Assembly (NCBI GenBank): GCA_037074705.1
Contig: CM073592.1
Span: forward strand, 55,479,629 to 55,543,628
Source: Zhengitettix transpicula
Lineage: Eukaryota > Arthropoda > Insecta > Orthoptera > Tetrigidae
Length of the DNA stretch: 64,000 nt
Reading direction: 5' to 3'
Shown: piece by piece, positions 11,183 to 24,032 of the stretch
Position numbering within the stretch: position 1 is the stretch's first letter
How the letters are laid out: each line of letters begins with the position of its first letter
The notes under the pieces: generated by a model
What the model was told of the DNA's origin: nothing
The model's database searches: none
Seen by the model: the letters and a program-made list of their open reading frames with translations, nothing else
Made by a program: the position numbers and the translations under genes

Positions 11183-12699
11183 TATATAGTCTTCTCTATG
11201 CTACGTCAGTTATTAAATTACCCCAAGCTTTCGAGCTGATATTTGGGATTAGCATTTATGTTCGAGGATAATTTACTTAAGCACATTTCAGTATTTATTT
11301 TTGTCGACCCAAAGTAAACATTATGGACATTTGTTTACGTAGACGTTGTTTCATTTTAGAAACTGTTGTCGATTTGGATTCAAAAGGCATTAATTTTAGA
11401 TCGCTACTGTCGTGTATAAATTGTTCTGGTTTCGGGATATATTGTCCAAACTAGGAATTCAAGTCTGCTAGCCAGTGGCGCCTTTGTTACGATGGGTTTC
11501 ACTTGACGATAACATCGCGCCTTCCCGTGTGTGTGTGTGAGAATTATTCGGTGCAGCTTTTCAAAATCTGCATGAGTGGCCCATTACCGCTACAAAGTCC
11601 CCTCCGAAATGCTTAGCAAACGAACCGGTTTGAATGATTCAGCTCCTCAGCTATGTTAATTAGGTGAGTCATGGGGCAGTACCGCGGTTAAAGAAACATT
11701 AAGAAAGTCTTTAATGACTTTAATAGTAGCGATGGAATCAATTAGGGTAGGCGTGCGTCATCTCGTGAACCGATTTGAGTTACTTTTTATTTTTAACGGG
11801 ATGCCAGACTTGTTAATGAGGTGAATCGTGTTCATACACGACTGCACATAAGAGGAGAGGTATGCGGCTTGACCACGGAAAAAAAGTACGGTAAATGGAA
11901 ACTATATTCAAATAATGTTAAGAAAAATGTACACCGGACTGCGGTCAGTAATAATTTTCAAGGTATATAAATTTATAAATAAAATAATTTAATTTTCGTA
12001 TACTCACCGTTTATTATACAAATATGTTAAATTTTCTCCAATAATTAGAAACTTATTCTATTACATGATTGGTGAAATTAATAAACGATTGTCTACGTAC
12101 CAGTTTAATGTAGGATTATAATGGTTTTGAAGTTTGTTGGCAATGCTGTTGGTAAATATGTGAGCGATATATTACATTATCTACAATAGCCAATGGAAGT
12201 TTAAGGAGGAAACAACAGTTAAAAAAGACGGAAAGAAAGCGGTTAAGAATAAGAAATGGACGTACGAGCCCGAGCTCTCCTTACAGAAGTAAACCGAATA
12301 AATTCAGTGTATGCCAGAGTCTACTATGAATTCATTCGCATTCCGGAAAGTTTGGTCTTTCTTCTAAATTTATAAGAGTTCATTGTGAAACTGACAGGCA
12401 CTGTTATAGTTACAGGAGAGCGTAGATTTTTGCCGTAACCAATTTTGAGTATAGTCACAGAAGTACAGGACCTGATGTGTAGATGGTGGGTGGTTGTTTG
12501 AAAAACAAAAGTGGTCTAAAGTGTTTAAAGTTATAAAGCTCAAGTGAATTCTGTGAATTTGGAAACATGGACAAAATTGATCGTCGTTATGCGACACAAG
12601 GCTTTCAATTGCAAGGTCTCGATCCAGCCAATATCTAAGTCCAGCTCTACTCTGGGGCAATCTGCTCTTTCATTTCCACAATAAAATTTGGTTGGCAGA

Positions 12700-13446
12700 G
12701 GTTAAAAGAGGCCAAGACGACCGAATTAAGTGACCACTCCAGAAATGGTGACGAAAAACAACAAAATTGTATTCGATGACCGGCGGAAAGTGCATGCTTG
12801 ACTGATAGTTTGGACAACAGAAAGCTTTGTCTAAGATTGGGCCGTGATTGCTTACAACGAAACAAAAAAAGCGCCGTGAGGTTGTTTCAATCAAGCAATG
12901 TTTCACGGCAATAAAGCCCAGTTTTCGCGTCGATTCATAATCATGGATTTAAAAATGGATTCATCACTTCACACTTGAGACGAAGGAACAGTCAAACCAA
13001 TGCACTGAAAGGGGAGAATCGGCTTCAAAAAAGACGAAGACCGTTCCAACTGCTGGAAAGGTCAAGAAATCAGGGTTTTTGGGATTTGCGACTTATTGAA
13101 TCGTCTGAGTGATGAAATGAAGAAAAAAATGGCCGTATTTGGAGAAAGATAAAGTGTTGTTTCATCACGACAATGCACTAGTTCACACATCCATTATCAC
13201 GATGGCCAAAATCAACGAGTAAAGTTGGAAATGCTTCCTCATGTTCCCTATTCGCCAGATTTAGCTCCCTCAGATTATATTCTTTTTCCAAACTTGAAAA
13301 AATGGCTCGGTGGTGAAATTTTTGCCAACGATGAACAAATCTGTGGCTTATGGTTATTTTCTATGAGTAACTCGATAGTTCACACTTTATACAGGGTGTC
13401 GATTCCGTTGAACTGGGAAAAGTGTATCGAGCTAAAAGGTGAATAG
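12700..13446 (+). pseudogene. Decayed mariner-family transposase
   Basis: This is a relic of a mariner DNA transposase (DD34D class), which excises and integrates elements at TA sites. Visible blocks in order are WIHHFTLETKEQSNQC with TERGES and KKTKTVPTAGKVKKS from 12956, then VLFHHDNA at 13154-13177, then a frameshift near 13220. After that come HVPYSPDLAPSDYILFPNLK with KWLGGEIF (13240-13323) and a C-terminal WEKCIELKG (13412-13440). The second and third catalytic Asp (HHD and PSD) survive. The first, in the MDETWIHH motif, is destroyed by a stop and indel just before WIHH. The segment between about 13085 and 13140 is also shortened. Terminal inverted repeats were not identified. It is an inactive copy inside the anoctamin intron, in the same orientation. 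Confidence 0.85.
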
Positions 13447-14570
13447 ATTGACAAATAAAAATCATTTTCCTAATGATTTTTTGTTAGTTAGATTATTTCT
13501 GAGACTTACCTCTTAGACTTTCAAATGCTCGGTTATAAGACAGTGTTTTTTTCTTAATTATGCTGAATACTTTGTAATCAGGTCCTAAATCTGGACTGAA
13601 ACGGATACGTCGTTATTAATAAAAACGACAAAAACCTTCAAATTGTGTGTTAATGTAAAATTGTGAGCCTGAACTTTCGGATGGGAACAAATATATCGAG
13701 TTTTCCCCGTACTTATTAACATTCGGTCTTCCAGGAAGGTCTACCAAAAATCCACAGTTTTATATCAGGTTTCCTTAGGGGGGAAAAAACTTTGCATTTA
13801 TAATGGTAGAATGTATTTTCAGCTTTAAGAAATTGTAATTAGTCCAATAAAACCAAGGGAAACATGTATTTCTTTAGTGCGTTAATTATAGTTCTGGGAA
13901 GAGATTATTATTGTTTGTTTCCCGCTTTCTATCTATTAAACACGTTAATACAGTTTCATTGTGTACGCTACTCAGAATAACTAATTATTCCCGCTAATTG
14001 TACAGTATAGAAATGTAATCCTAGCTCAATTATCACACTGAATATTTTCAGTGGCAGCGACAATAATTTACTGTCAACAGATAATTGTGATGGTAGGAAA
14101 TAATAAGTTTGACTCTAAACTTATCAGAAATTTCAGCATTTGAAATTTTATTTCATTAGCTCTGATTTTTACCATTTAATAATACTGTCATTCCCAATAA
14201 CCTTTATTCGATTTCCACTACTAAATAAATTGGTTATAATTGTTCTTTATATTTTGAGGTATACTATTAAAAATTATGTCAGTTTATTTTGATTCAGATT
14301 GTTTGATATTTGACCCAAACGATTTCTAATAGTGTTGACGCTAACCATTGTTTAGAAAAATATTTTGGTTCCGTTTCACTAACTTGAAATATTAATGAAT
14401 TTAACGCTCTTCCCAGTAAGTTTACAACTTGATGGTTTATCCTCAGTATCAGCTATCCTGATGGTATGTTTCTGAGGCAATTGCTCCAATTCGCGATGCC
14501 TTAGATGTAAATATGTTTGTTTGATTTAATACGAAGCCTGTCACAATTGTATTTTGATGGCGAATATATT

Positions 14571-14593
14571 TGTGTGTGTGTGTGTGTCTGCAG
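14571..14593 (+). promoter_or_regulatory. 3' splice site with (TG)n instead of a pyrimidine tract
   Basis: TGTGTG repeats run directly into TCTGCAG, the acceptor of the exon at 14594. UG-rich tracts at acceptors are known binding sites for CELF/Bruno-type and TDP-43-type splicing proteins. A regulatory role here is inference. Confidence 0.5.
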
Positions 14594-14842
14594 AAAGCGT
14601 TCCAGGCCGTGGGCGCCATGTCTGTGATGACGAACTGCGGCCTTCTGTGCATGTCCCCGCAACTGCGTGATCTGGCGCCCGAACTCAGCGCCGTCGAATG
14701 GGTCCTGCTCTTCGTGTTCTTGGAACACGCGCTCATGGCCGTCAGACACGTCATCCACGAGATGATCCCCGAGAGACCCATGTGGGTGCGAATCGCTCTC
14801 GCTAGGATCAACTTCCTCTCCAAGCAGGCGCTCAAGAACGAA
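14594..14842 (+). CDS. Anoctamin (ANO8/ANO10-like), last membrane segments
   Basis: This 83-codon, phase-0 exon lies between TCTGCAG and GAA|GTGAGT. It encodes KAFQAVGAMSVMTNCGLLC, MSPQLRDLAPELSAVEW, VLLFVFLEHALMAVRHVIHE, MIPERPMWVRIALARINF and LSKQALKNE. Two hydrophobic helices (about residues 5-21 and 36-60) correspond to TM9 and TM10. The short loop between them with the CMSPQ motif resembles ANO10 (GMSPQ), and the MIPERPxWV motif after TM10 matches the IPD-P motif of the family. The strong GC3 bias contrasts with the AT-rich introns and supports a functional exon under constraint. It is followed by a 12.8-kb intron. Confidence 0.95.
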
Positions 14843-15145
14843 GTGAGTCACCATTTGTCATTATCACGATTGACTATTTACCATCTGTTTTAACGAATTA
14901 TTAGTCTTCGTCAGTAGCTATATAATGATCATTGGAAAATTCGTTTCCAATTAAGGTACATGGCTCATAATGAGCTGGGTCGGACTCCTATGTCTTGCTG
15001 GTTCACTGATTCCTGTATGATCAAGTTCGATAAGAAAGCTAGCTGGATTGATTATGATTTAAACGCCTCCAAAAATATATAGATTATTAAGAATTATTAT
15101 TCAAATCTGAACTATTTGATAGCTTTATAAAATAGACCTTAAACA

Positions 15146-15580
15146 CTATACCCGTCTTGGCAAGAGTCTAAATAAATTACAGCAGCAAAGATTATCGAAG
15201 GTGGTTTGGAGAAGCCCTTGAAAAATCATGGAGATAGTACCCCTTAAGCGTATCAGAGGATTTTGGTGGAACACCATTTTTATGCCACATCTGGAGATTG
15301 CTTGAATTGAAAATCGAATCCATAATTTGTATTTTAATTTTAATGACATAGAGATGATGATGTTTCTGTTACATTGCCTGCATTTGGAGAATAAATATTT
15401 TGAGAGAGAAATTATAGCCCGGCACAGTTCGGAAGTCTGGTCGCTTGCTGGTACTTTACAGACGTTGCCATTGTGCTTGTCAAACACGATGCTATACAAA
15501 AAGTAGTCAAGTTGGTCCGGTAATTGAGAAATTAATTTTCGTGACGAAATGAAACATGTGTATTTTAATCCTCTGTACAT
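15146..15580 (-). CDS. Unassigned 144-codon open frame
   Basis: This is a complete ATG-to-TAG frame starting MYRGLKYTCFISSRK, with several Cys and Arg residues but no motif I recognise. It lies just downstream (in the minus-strand sense) of the Tc1-like transposase relic. It may therefore be part of that insertion's neighbourhood or chance. No codon-use or splice evidence supports a host gene. Confidence 0.18.
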   Translation of the reverse strand: MYRGLKYTCFISSRKLISQLPDQLDYFLYSIVFDKHNGNVCKVPASDQTSELCRAIISLSKYLFSKCRQCNRNIIISMSLKLKYKLWIRFSIQAISRCGIKMVFHQNPLIRLRGTISMIFQGLLQTTFDNLCCCNLFRLLPRRV

Positions 15581-15639
15581 TCCTTAAGCCAACTCCACAC
15601 GCCGTGTCTGTCTTTCATTGGGGCGTGGTAACGTCGTGT

Positions 15640-16400
15640 TATACACTGACTGGTCCAGTTATTATTACCACCCCATGAACTTTTGATTTCAATACTACGG
15701 CAATTCTTGTAAGAATTGTCTCCTTGAGATGTTTAAAAGAGATGAGAGGAATTTGACTGATTAATACCACTGTCCATTTATGATGCTGCTGGATGTCTCT
15801 TTCAACTTCGTCCCAAATTCTCAAGTGGATTGTGATCTGGAGATTGTGCGGACTATCTAAGTAAGTCTCGGTGCACAATACGATCAGTGACATGGAGAAT
15901 TCTCTTGTAACTATCTCAATTGGAATACGTCATCTACCCGATAGGATTACCTTGATCAGAAACGGTACTTTTGTTGTTCCACATGCATTAAAGACCCCAC
16001 TCCAGGTTGTACGCATACCATTTGGGATCCATGATTTCTCAGTCTGCCATCAGTATTATGCAACTGGAAACGTGATTCATCACTTTTTACCAATGTTCGA
16101 TTGTCCAATCCTCGTGTTCGTGTGAACATTGGAGACGTTTTCTCTTAGTAACTCCAGGCGGCAAAGAGACGGTTTCCACATTCCATACGATGAAATGTAC
16201 GGCAAACTGGTTTAAGAGATCATTGGAGACGATCCGTGATTCATATTTATAGTAATTTGATGGACCGATGCCGTTCCGTTGTCCAGCACAAGTCTTCCAA
16301 TTTCAGTTTTTCTACTGAATTGAACACGCACGTTCAGACTCACCTTTCTGGCCGATACTTCCGTCTCTGAACACTTGACAGCTATTCGTGAACATTTACA
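15640..16400 (-). pseudogene. Decayed Tc1-like transposase
   Basis: On the minus strand the frame reads SDESRFQLHNTDGRLR (about 16038-16091), then, after frame changes, QSPDHNPLENL (15820-15846) and IWDEVERDIQQHH. These correspond to the second (D of SDES) and third (SPDxNPIE) catalytic regions of Tc1 transposases, followed by the C-terminal WDEVERRI block. Multiple stops and frameshifts make it non-functional. The sequence TACACTGACTGGTCCAG, then TTATTATTACCACC, at about 15641 looks like a Tc1-type terminal repeat end. The other end was not found. Confidence 0.8.
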
Positions 16401-18629
16401 AATGCAGCTGTTTTGCTCGCTAAATGGTTCCGAGCGCCATTAATCGCTCACGTTCTAAGACCTAAAAAATTGTCGTTTACCCGTATCTTCAGAAACAAAA
16501 CATTTAAAAAATTCGTGGTAAACAACCTTCTTCACCTTTTATATCGGTCTGCCCCTCTAGTTTTACAGGTAATTTTCCGGAAAACGTCAGTCTTTACAGT
16601 CCAGTAGTTCTCATTCTTAAAGTATTCCTATCCTTTCAACAAAATTTATCCGGTATACTCATACGACACTTTGTACTTTTCAATGATTGAAACTTTTTTT
16701 TTTCACTCACTAAATTTGTATAAACATTGTAGAAATTACTACAATAATTTGCTGCATACCGAATATCGTAACGTTGAATCGTAAACGATTCTATTGTTCG
16801 GCGCAATCTGTGATTTAAATAAAAAAAAATTATAGGTTTGGAGCGACAATTCATATTCTTTCAGTAAGGAATAATTTCATCTAAATACAATTTATTTCTC
16901 TCTTGACCTGTGTCATACATTGCAAATATAGAGATAGACAATGGATATTTATGAAAAAGTTGACCTGGCCTTCTTTCTCGTACTACATGTAGGCTCTGTA
17001 ATTATGAAAAAAATATTTCCTTGACTCCAAGAATCATCAGACGTGTACTATTTTGCGAAACTTATTTTCAATTGTGTGTTCCTTGGAGATAGTTTAAATT
17101 AGATAAATAATTCGTAGTTCACTAATATATAAAAATACTGTCCTAATAAGAACCGGTTAAAACTTAATAACTACATAATGAAGTAGGCAATAATCAGATA
17201 AAAGTTAGTAATAAAATAAATACTACATAACGTTGCTGCAACCCTTGTTCTTTTTTAGTCAGAAGTGAAAAAATCGTTAAAGCTACAAGGATTAAATGGA
17301 TTTCAGAAACGTGTGGTATTTATTTTCTTCCCTGTTAATTGGCTATTTCATTTTCTATTTATTAATTTTTATCTAACCAAATTTAAGAAAATTGTATAAT
17401 GATCAAGGAGAATGTCATTAATAATTAAGCTGTTAAGATGTTAATAGGGTAACAGAATGAGTCGCTCATGAACTTAATTGTTCATGCGACTGTAAATAAG
17501 GACTATAAAAAATTCCAAAAACCAGTATATCGCTATTTGTAGTGTTATGTAATTGATTATTTATACAAATAATTGAAACACTCCACATTTTCCACTTTGA
17601 AAGAAAAAATATTTCTCTTAGCCTACAACTCGAAATTACTTATTTCGAATTGAGATACCCTTAAATTAATCTTTAGTTATTATTACGGGCCAACGTTTGC
17701 CTGATTCGGGGTTGTGAAGTAGGATTTGCTCTCAGCTTCGCAATCAAGCATTTGATGCCGCAATCTGTTTGCAATGGACCCTCATCGGAAGTTAAGACGT
17801 GGAAGTGCCTTTGTGACTCTGTGAGGACAAACGAAGCCCGAGGGGTGTTCGACCTAAAAACAGGAAGCTTTATCATGGGCCAAATCACACAAAGTACGAA
17901 TACTCGGTTAATGGCAAGAATTTACTCACCCTAAGTAATAATATTCTGAAATACTTGTTAGGTAATTACTGTAGTGAGCATGTTTCGTTTCACGGCTTAT
18001 TTTTACATTAGCATAAATAAGTTTTATTCTCGGGCCCTTGTATGACGCTGAGAAATATTCGGTCATGGATTATATTTAAGTCTGTCGTTGGAGCCGAACC
18101 TCGTTCTGGGAAGGTAAATGAGGAAAATCCGTTGGACCGGATGTCTCGGAATATGTTTACCATTTCTTCCAAAGCAAAGTTTAAGAGGAACAACATACAT
18201 TTAAAAAATAAATATATTAGCCAATAAATCGGAAAATGTATTACTAAGTTCAGTAACTGCATTTAGAGAGTAAACAAAAAAGACGCACAACGTTTCGTAT
18301 CCAATTTGTAAATTATAAATAAATGTTGATATCATTGAAGATTTTCTTATTATTTGGATTTTAATAAGTCTAAGAAATTCATGTAACAACATTTCAGCCA
18401 TGAAAGTTAAGGAGTTTGTCAAAAGTTTTTCACATTATTGTTTTATTTCAATTTACTACATATATTATTTATTTCTTTATTAATATGTTTAAAGAGGTCC
18501 CAAATTTAAAAGTGAAGAAGTATTTTAAGATATGTAATTTTAAATAAGTGATAATAAATTGTTCTCATTGTTCACCAGATTCCACTAATTATATTTATTA
18601 TAAGTCGGATATAGTTTCAATTTGAAAAC

Positions 18630-18978
18630 TTTTTTTTAGAGCAACAGATTACATGCAGGTAATCCACGTGGTGACAACTCCTTTAATAGCAAAGGAAGGG
18701 ATTTGAAAGGGGAGATGTGGAAGGGTAGAGGAAGGTAGCCACGGGTTAACGAGGGCTCCCGGACTATAGTTTAAGGATCCTTCCTGGCATTCGCCTAAAA
18801 GTGATTCAGGACAAACCCTAGAAAACCTGCATCAGGTAGGTCGGGAACTTAGTACTTGTCCCACAACCTTCGCATGGTGGGAGAGGGGTTTTCTGTGGGT
18901 CCGTGTCTTGAGCAGATTAGGAGGCAGCTGGCCGACTGTTCCATCGGGGAACTAGTACCGTATGCCCAATGTCTGATG
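18630..18978 (-). repeat. Copy C of the poly(A)-ended repeat family
   Basis: The T8 tail at 18630-18637 is followed by GAGCAACAGATTACATGC and TAATCCACGTGG, then the common body including GGGATTTGAAAGGGGAGATG and CCTGCATCAGGTAGGTCGGG. It ends near GTACCGTATGCCCAA. Compared with copies A and E, it is diverged and lacks some central bases near GGGTCCGTG. Confidence 0.75.
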
Positions 18979-19355
18979 ATATTTTAAAATATTTAATAAT
19001 TGTATGGAGCATACTACTTGCAACTTAAAGCCGAAATAAAAATATTTTTGAATTCTAACTTCTTAAATAAATTTCTTACACGTATAAAATCCATATAATC
19101 AAACCGAATTCAATTACTATATTGTATAGACATTAAATTAGGCTCCTTTTTCTAATGTATTCAACGCTTATTGGGCTGAAAATCGAGAAATACCTATTCT
19201 AATAATATAATTAAAGATAATAAATATAATATAATTATTGCAGTTATTAATTTCAAGTTTAAATGCATAAATAATGGGAAATGTAGAAATATGACAAAGG
19301 TTGTATTGGATCAGAACTGTAACAATGGAACTTTCCTAGAATAATTGTGAACGTA

Positions 19356-19400
19356 TCACCTGAAGAAGTCCCAAATTCGGGACGGAACATCGTTTCTCTA
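19356..19400 (+). ncRNA. Hammerhead-ribozyme-like motif, one core base changed
   Basis: CTGAAGA is followed by a perfect 5-bp stem II (GTCCC-AAATTC-GGGAC), then GGAAC, then ATCGT. The order matches a minimal hammerhead: CUGANGA, stem II, GAAA, then an A-C/G-U stem III. The GAAA box reads GGAA, a change expected to abolish cleavage. It is a relic of a Penelope-type pseudo-LTR or a related retroposon. Confidence 0.45.
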
Positions 19401-19939
19401 TTTTTCAAAGAGTATAAATGTATTTATTTGGCTGAACAATATATTAAATGCTCATTTTATGACTTATTGGCTTATATATTTATTTTCTTATACTTAAATT
19501 TGACAAATATAAGTTTTAAGTTTCCAACTATATTTTAAAATATTGTGTTTTCTCTTTCCTTCTAATGTTTATATCCTATTTCGCTTTATTTTATTAAAAA
19601 ATATCGCTTTTTTTCTCTATGGCTGGAGAAAATTCTTCTGTAATTGCTGAAATCAAAGTTTTGCTACAGAACTTAAAGACGCGTGATTCCCAAACATTTC
19701 GTTCCCCCGCCACAATAATTATTGGAAGATTTTCGTCCTGGTTCCGTTCCAATTTTTTTTAAATACAATCTCTGGCACATTTGTATACTTTTTATTATTA
19801 ATACTTTTTACATAGAAATTATTAAAAGTCTCATTTACGTAAATATTCTTGTAACATATTGTTTATTCTACACACATTTTGTTGAAACTGCAAAAAATAC
19901 ATTATTTGAATAGCTAGTGATTGATTTCCAGGCCAGGTA

Positions 19940-19990
19940 CGTCTTTGAAACAACGCTCAACGTTTCGACGGCGAGCTCCTCCATCGTCTT
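19940..19990 (-). repeat. Degenerate hammerhead-like motif
   Basis: The minus strand reads GACGATGGAGGAGCTCGCCG, then TC, GAAACG and TTGAGC. A GACG/CGTC stem precedes an intact GAAAC, but the CTGANGA box is only partly preserved (AAAAGA). Confidence 0.3.
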
Positions 19991-20327
19991 TTGCATCTGG
20001 CGAAGGTAGCAATCGAAGTGTTCTGCTTTTATTCAACGACTGTCTCGATAAAAAAAACCGATATCGGTTTACTATACTTATTATTATGTAAGGTCTTCAT
20101 TCTGTAATTATATTTTTTTTTGTATGACCTTAAGTGTAAAAATGGTGCTCCTAAAAATTACCAGGTTTGAATCTCAGCAGAATAGCACGGAGTTTATTTG
20201 CCAACGTAAATATTTCTGGAGGGTTAGGTGGAATTGAAAGTCATTTGTATCTTGCGTAGGTTTTCCTTCAAAATACTGCCAATTATTACTGGACAAACAA
20301 GAAAAATAATTTTATAAATAAGTATAA

Positions 20328-21466
20328 TTATATATATATATTGTAATAAACAATAATTGAAGTTTAATTTTCCCCACGTTGTGGAAGCCAATTATGTTAT
20401 AAACAACAATTGAATGCTTTAATTAAATTTAATTTGAAAGAATTTACCTCACGTGAAGCGCCATTTAGGTAATAATTAAACGGAAGCCGTTAATTAAAAG
20501 AAATAATAATCAAAATTAACAAACATAATATTTATTTATTTTGTTGCAATAAAGATAATTACAACAAAATTTGAGATCTTTTTCTCTCTCAGCGCCTCTA
20601 CTGGGTTTGATAACGGACACAACAAATTGATTTAAAATATCATTAAGAAACAGTTTACAATTAACCTAAACAATATGTCGCTAGAATGAAAGAAATTAAA
20701 AAGAAAAGAAATTAACTTTCATTGACAATTAAAAGAGAACGAAATCTGACTATCCTTTAATTACGTTTACAATTAATCATTAGTTTGGTTCTGTTACTTA
20801 CATCTGTCCAGCTGGTACCATCATTCCTTTTGGTTTCTGAAGTACACTATTGCAAAATTATACACTGATTCTAGAAGTCAACCCACAGATTTTACACTAT
20901 TGAAGTCAAAATTGATAGGCTCACAGGAACTCGGATGAACCTCCTGAATGTCAGCTATCTGATGTCTGCCTGCCTTCCTTGGCTGGCTATAGACGTAAAC
21001 TCTCTTAGACTTTCCTAACTGGCTGTATACGTAGAAACTGCTCGCTTCCTTCCCTGGCTGGCTATAGACGTAAACTGCTTTTACTTAGCGATATTTACGA
21101 GGTAATACTTCCGTGAATGTTTTAACTTTGTCTTAAATTCACAACTTTGTTTAATAATACTTTAACGACGGATAGTCTCTGCTCTAGTATTATTTGTTCC
21201 GTCCTCTGAAATGTCCCGCCACCAACTAACAGTTATATTACTTGTTCTGCTCCTCACAATGTTTTCGGCGAACTGAACTCCTAGTGCTCCCGAGTTTGAG
21301 CGCGCATACGCCATTTTTGACTTTTCGACAAAGCAAAGTGAGCTCGCTTCGCTCATTGTTACTTTGTTCGATCAGACCGCTATAATTGATTTCTCAAACA
21401 ATTCATATTTTATGTCCAAACAATTAATGGCCTATTTATTGGCATTACAATATATATATATATATT
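20328..21466. mobile_element. TA-bounded 1.1-kb element, copy 1
   Basis: The segment is bounded by TATATATATTGTAATA on the left and ATTACAATATATATATA on the right, forming a short inverted terminal repeat. Its body aligns colinearly with 22991-24081 over many blocks. Examples are ATTTAGGTAATA, GGGTTTGATAA, GGAACTCGGATGA, TCACAACTTTGTTTAATA and AATTGGCATTACAATATA. No transposase frame is visible, so it is a non-autonomous element. The family was not recognised. Confidence 0.6.
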
Positions 21467-21539
21467 CTGACTATTGAGAAAACCAATAAGTAAATAAACA
21501 TTTAGAATGACTTGTCCATCAAAATGTTTTTTAAACTTG

Positions 21540-21580
21540 AAACTGATGAGGTCACAAATTTAGCGATGAAACTCTAATGC
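21540..21580 (+). ncRNA. Hammerhead-ribozyme-like motif with both core boxes
   Basis: CTGATGA (21543-21549) and GAAAC (21568-21572) are both intact. The intervening segment GGTCACAAATTTAGCGAT can form only a weak 3-bp stem II (GTC/GAT). The downstream sequence AATAAATTC then CTGACTTCAAATTGGCTGATG is shared with the copies at 24219 and 34020. This places it in one dispersed element family. Confidence 0.45.
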
Positions 21581-21890
21581 AATAAATTCTTTTTTCTGAC
21601 TTCAAATTGGCTGATGTTTGTTTATACAATTTTATATTCGTCACTTGGTTTGTGCAGTTTGTCGATCTTACAGCTCTTGCGATTTTTAATCACCTGACTA
21701 AAGCAACAAGTATTACAGAAAGACTGTGTAGTATTTTTTCACATAATTCTGTCTATTAATTGGCTGCTACTTTATCTAATTAGTCATAATCTAATATAGA
21801 CCTTTAATAAATTTTATACAAGAAAATCTTCCAAAAAACGATGAGGAATAAATATGAATATTTATTTATTAAAAAATAAATAATCCTTCG

Positions 21891-21895
<5 letters not shown>

Positions 21896-21966
<71 letters not shown>

Positions 21967-22122
21967 GCATGTGTGTGTGAGCGTGCGCGTGCTTGCGCGC
22001 GCGCCCGTGCCCGTGCCCGTGTGTGTGAGTGTGAGTGAGAGTGTGTGTGTGAGTGTGTGTGTGTTTGTGTGTGTTTGTGTGTGTTTGTGTGTGTGTGTGT
22101 GAGTGTGAGTGTGTGATTTGAG
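21896..22122. repeat. Compound (TA)n-(TG)n microsatellite
   Basis: A TA run at about 21896-21922 passes into an interrupted TG run with GC-rich and GTGAG/GTTTG variants up to about 22115. Open frames across it (His-Thr or Ile-Tyr repeats) are low-complexity artefacts. Confidence 0.95.
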
Positions 22123-22990
22123 TGCAAGCGGATGCGATTCCATTCGCGTGAACCTTGTCTATTGAAGTTACCATTGAGTGACTTTGCTATTCCCAGTTGT
22201 TGAATCTGAATATACTTAACTCTCGGATGTACTACAGGTAGCGATAAATAAACGCTGCTGCCTGTGGTCTTCTTTTGGAACGAGAATCTCAAAGGAAATG
22301 TCCCGCTGCTGACGGCATAATGAAAGGCGTCGGGTAAAAAACCATTGGTACGCGTAGATATGCTACGACGGGCTGTGCTTCCACTAAACGCTCTGTCTGT
22401 CCCTTTTATCCCATCAACTGAAACTTCTTTGCCTCTACTTTCTGCTCAGGAACTCTTTTTCATCTGACGATCTTAAAATGGTTATTCAGTACAAGTTACT
22501 CAATCGTGAACCAACCCTTAGTCACTATGTCTTTTATTTTTGTGTTAAAGTCTTACTATATTTTTATTATTTAATTTTATAGTATTGCAATTTTAATATT
22601 AATGATAATTGTTTCGATTAATATAAAACTTTGACTAAAGTAAATTATATTAATATGGCGGGAAAGTGTGCAGCTGTGTGCGAAGTATGAAAATAGATGC
22701 AAATAACGAAAATCCGCATTCCGACGCCGTTATCGTTGTTATGTAGTAGAATCGCTGGTTTACTATTCAATGACTCAAGAACTCTGCTTCTCTCTGTATA
22801 TATCTCCCTCTCTCTCACATGTATTTCCGTTTCCCTGACAGTCGCAACAAATTTTGTACCCATTAAAAGTAAGGACTATTTAGATTTTTATTCATTCCAT
22901 GATTCTTGGTCGAGGAAATAGGATACGTCATAATATAAGATTACAAGAAAGGAATAAAATATTACAATTACAAAGTTTAAAAAACAAACA

Positions 22991-24032
22991 TTATATATAT
23001 ATATATATATTGTAATATACACAATGAGGCGTTAATTAAATGAAATTTGCCTCTCGTTGAAGCAATTTAGGTAATATTCAAATGGAAGGCGATATTTAAA
23101 TAAAAAGAAGTAATAAAATTTACAAACAATATTTAATTTTGTGACAATAATTTAAAACAATTACAAATTTAAAATATTAGATCTCAGGGTCTTCACCGAG
23201 TTTGATAATGAACACATCAATTATGTTTAAAAAATCGTATTAACAAACAAATCATATTTACCTAAACAATACGTCGACTAAAAGAAAAGAAACTAACTTG
23301 ACAATTAAAATAGAACGAAATTAAAAAGTAAAAAATTAACTCTGATTAACAATTTAAACTAGAACGAAATCTGACTTCTATCTTTTAATTACGTTTACAT
23401 AAATAATTATTTTGTCTTAGTTACTCACATCTGTCCAGTTGTTTCCAGCATACCTTTCGTTATCGAAAAACACTATTGCGAGATTTTACACTGATTCTAA
23501 GATTCACAAATTTTACACTGATTCGAGTCAAAATTTATAGGATGTCAGGAACTCGGATGATCCTCCTTTTTTTGTCGGCTATCTGTTGACTGCTTGTCTT
23601 AGGTGAATTCTGATTGCCTTTGGTGAATTCGGTGGTTTGTAGATTTGCCAGTCTTTACTGCTTTGGACTCAAACTGCAATTTTACTATTTCTGGCCGGCT
23701 ATGGACGCAAAACTGCTTTTGCTTAGCAAACCTCGATGTAATGCTTTCGTGAATGCTTTACTTCGTCCTCAACTCACAACTTTGTTTAATACTAATACAA
23801 TAAACTCTGTTAAATTCTCCTCACCACCTAACAGTTATACATCGACGATGTCTTTCCGCGAACTGAACTATCGTCTTGCGTTTTTAGCGCGCTTACGCCA
23901 TTTTCGGACCTTCCGACAAAGGAACAGCGCTGGGCTACATTGTCGCTATAGAAGCTCCTGCCGCAATAATAGATTTTTCAAACAATAAAAATTTTTATGT
24001 TCAAACCATTAATGTCCTAATTAATTGGCATT

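Larger units (their letters stand above)
6627..14593 (+). other. Anoctamin intron (8.0 kb) with repeats and a mariner relic
   Basis: The intron starts GTGAGA and ends with a (TG)n tract and TCTGCAG. It holds two copies of a poly(A)-ended repeat family, hammerhead-like relics, two tRNA-like heads, C/G homopolymers and a decayed mariner transposase, each listed separately. The remainder (for example 7560-8500, 9300-9750, 11200-12600 and 13500-14500) is AT-rich DNA in which I see nothing definite. Confidence 0.8.

Noticed and set aside
12370..12906. Minus-strand frames over the mariner relic
   Set aside because: They are antisense shadows of the decayed transposase, which is readable on the + strand.
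21804..22292. Long frames of His-Thr repeats
   Set aside because: These are translations of the (TG)n/(TA)n microsatellite.
23614..23988. 124-codon frame in TA-bounded element copy 2
   Set aside because: It is not open in the paralogous copy 1 and has no transposase motif.
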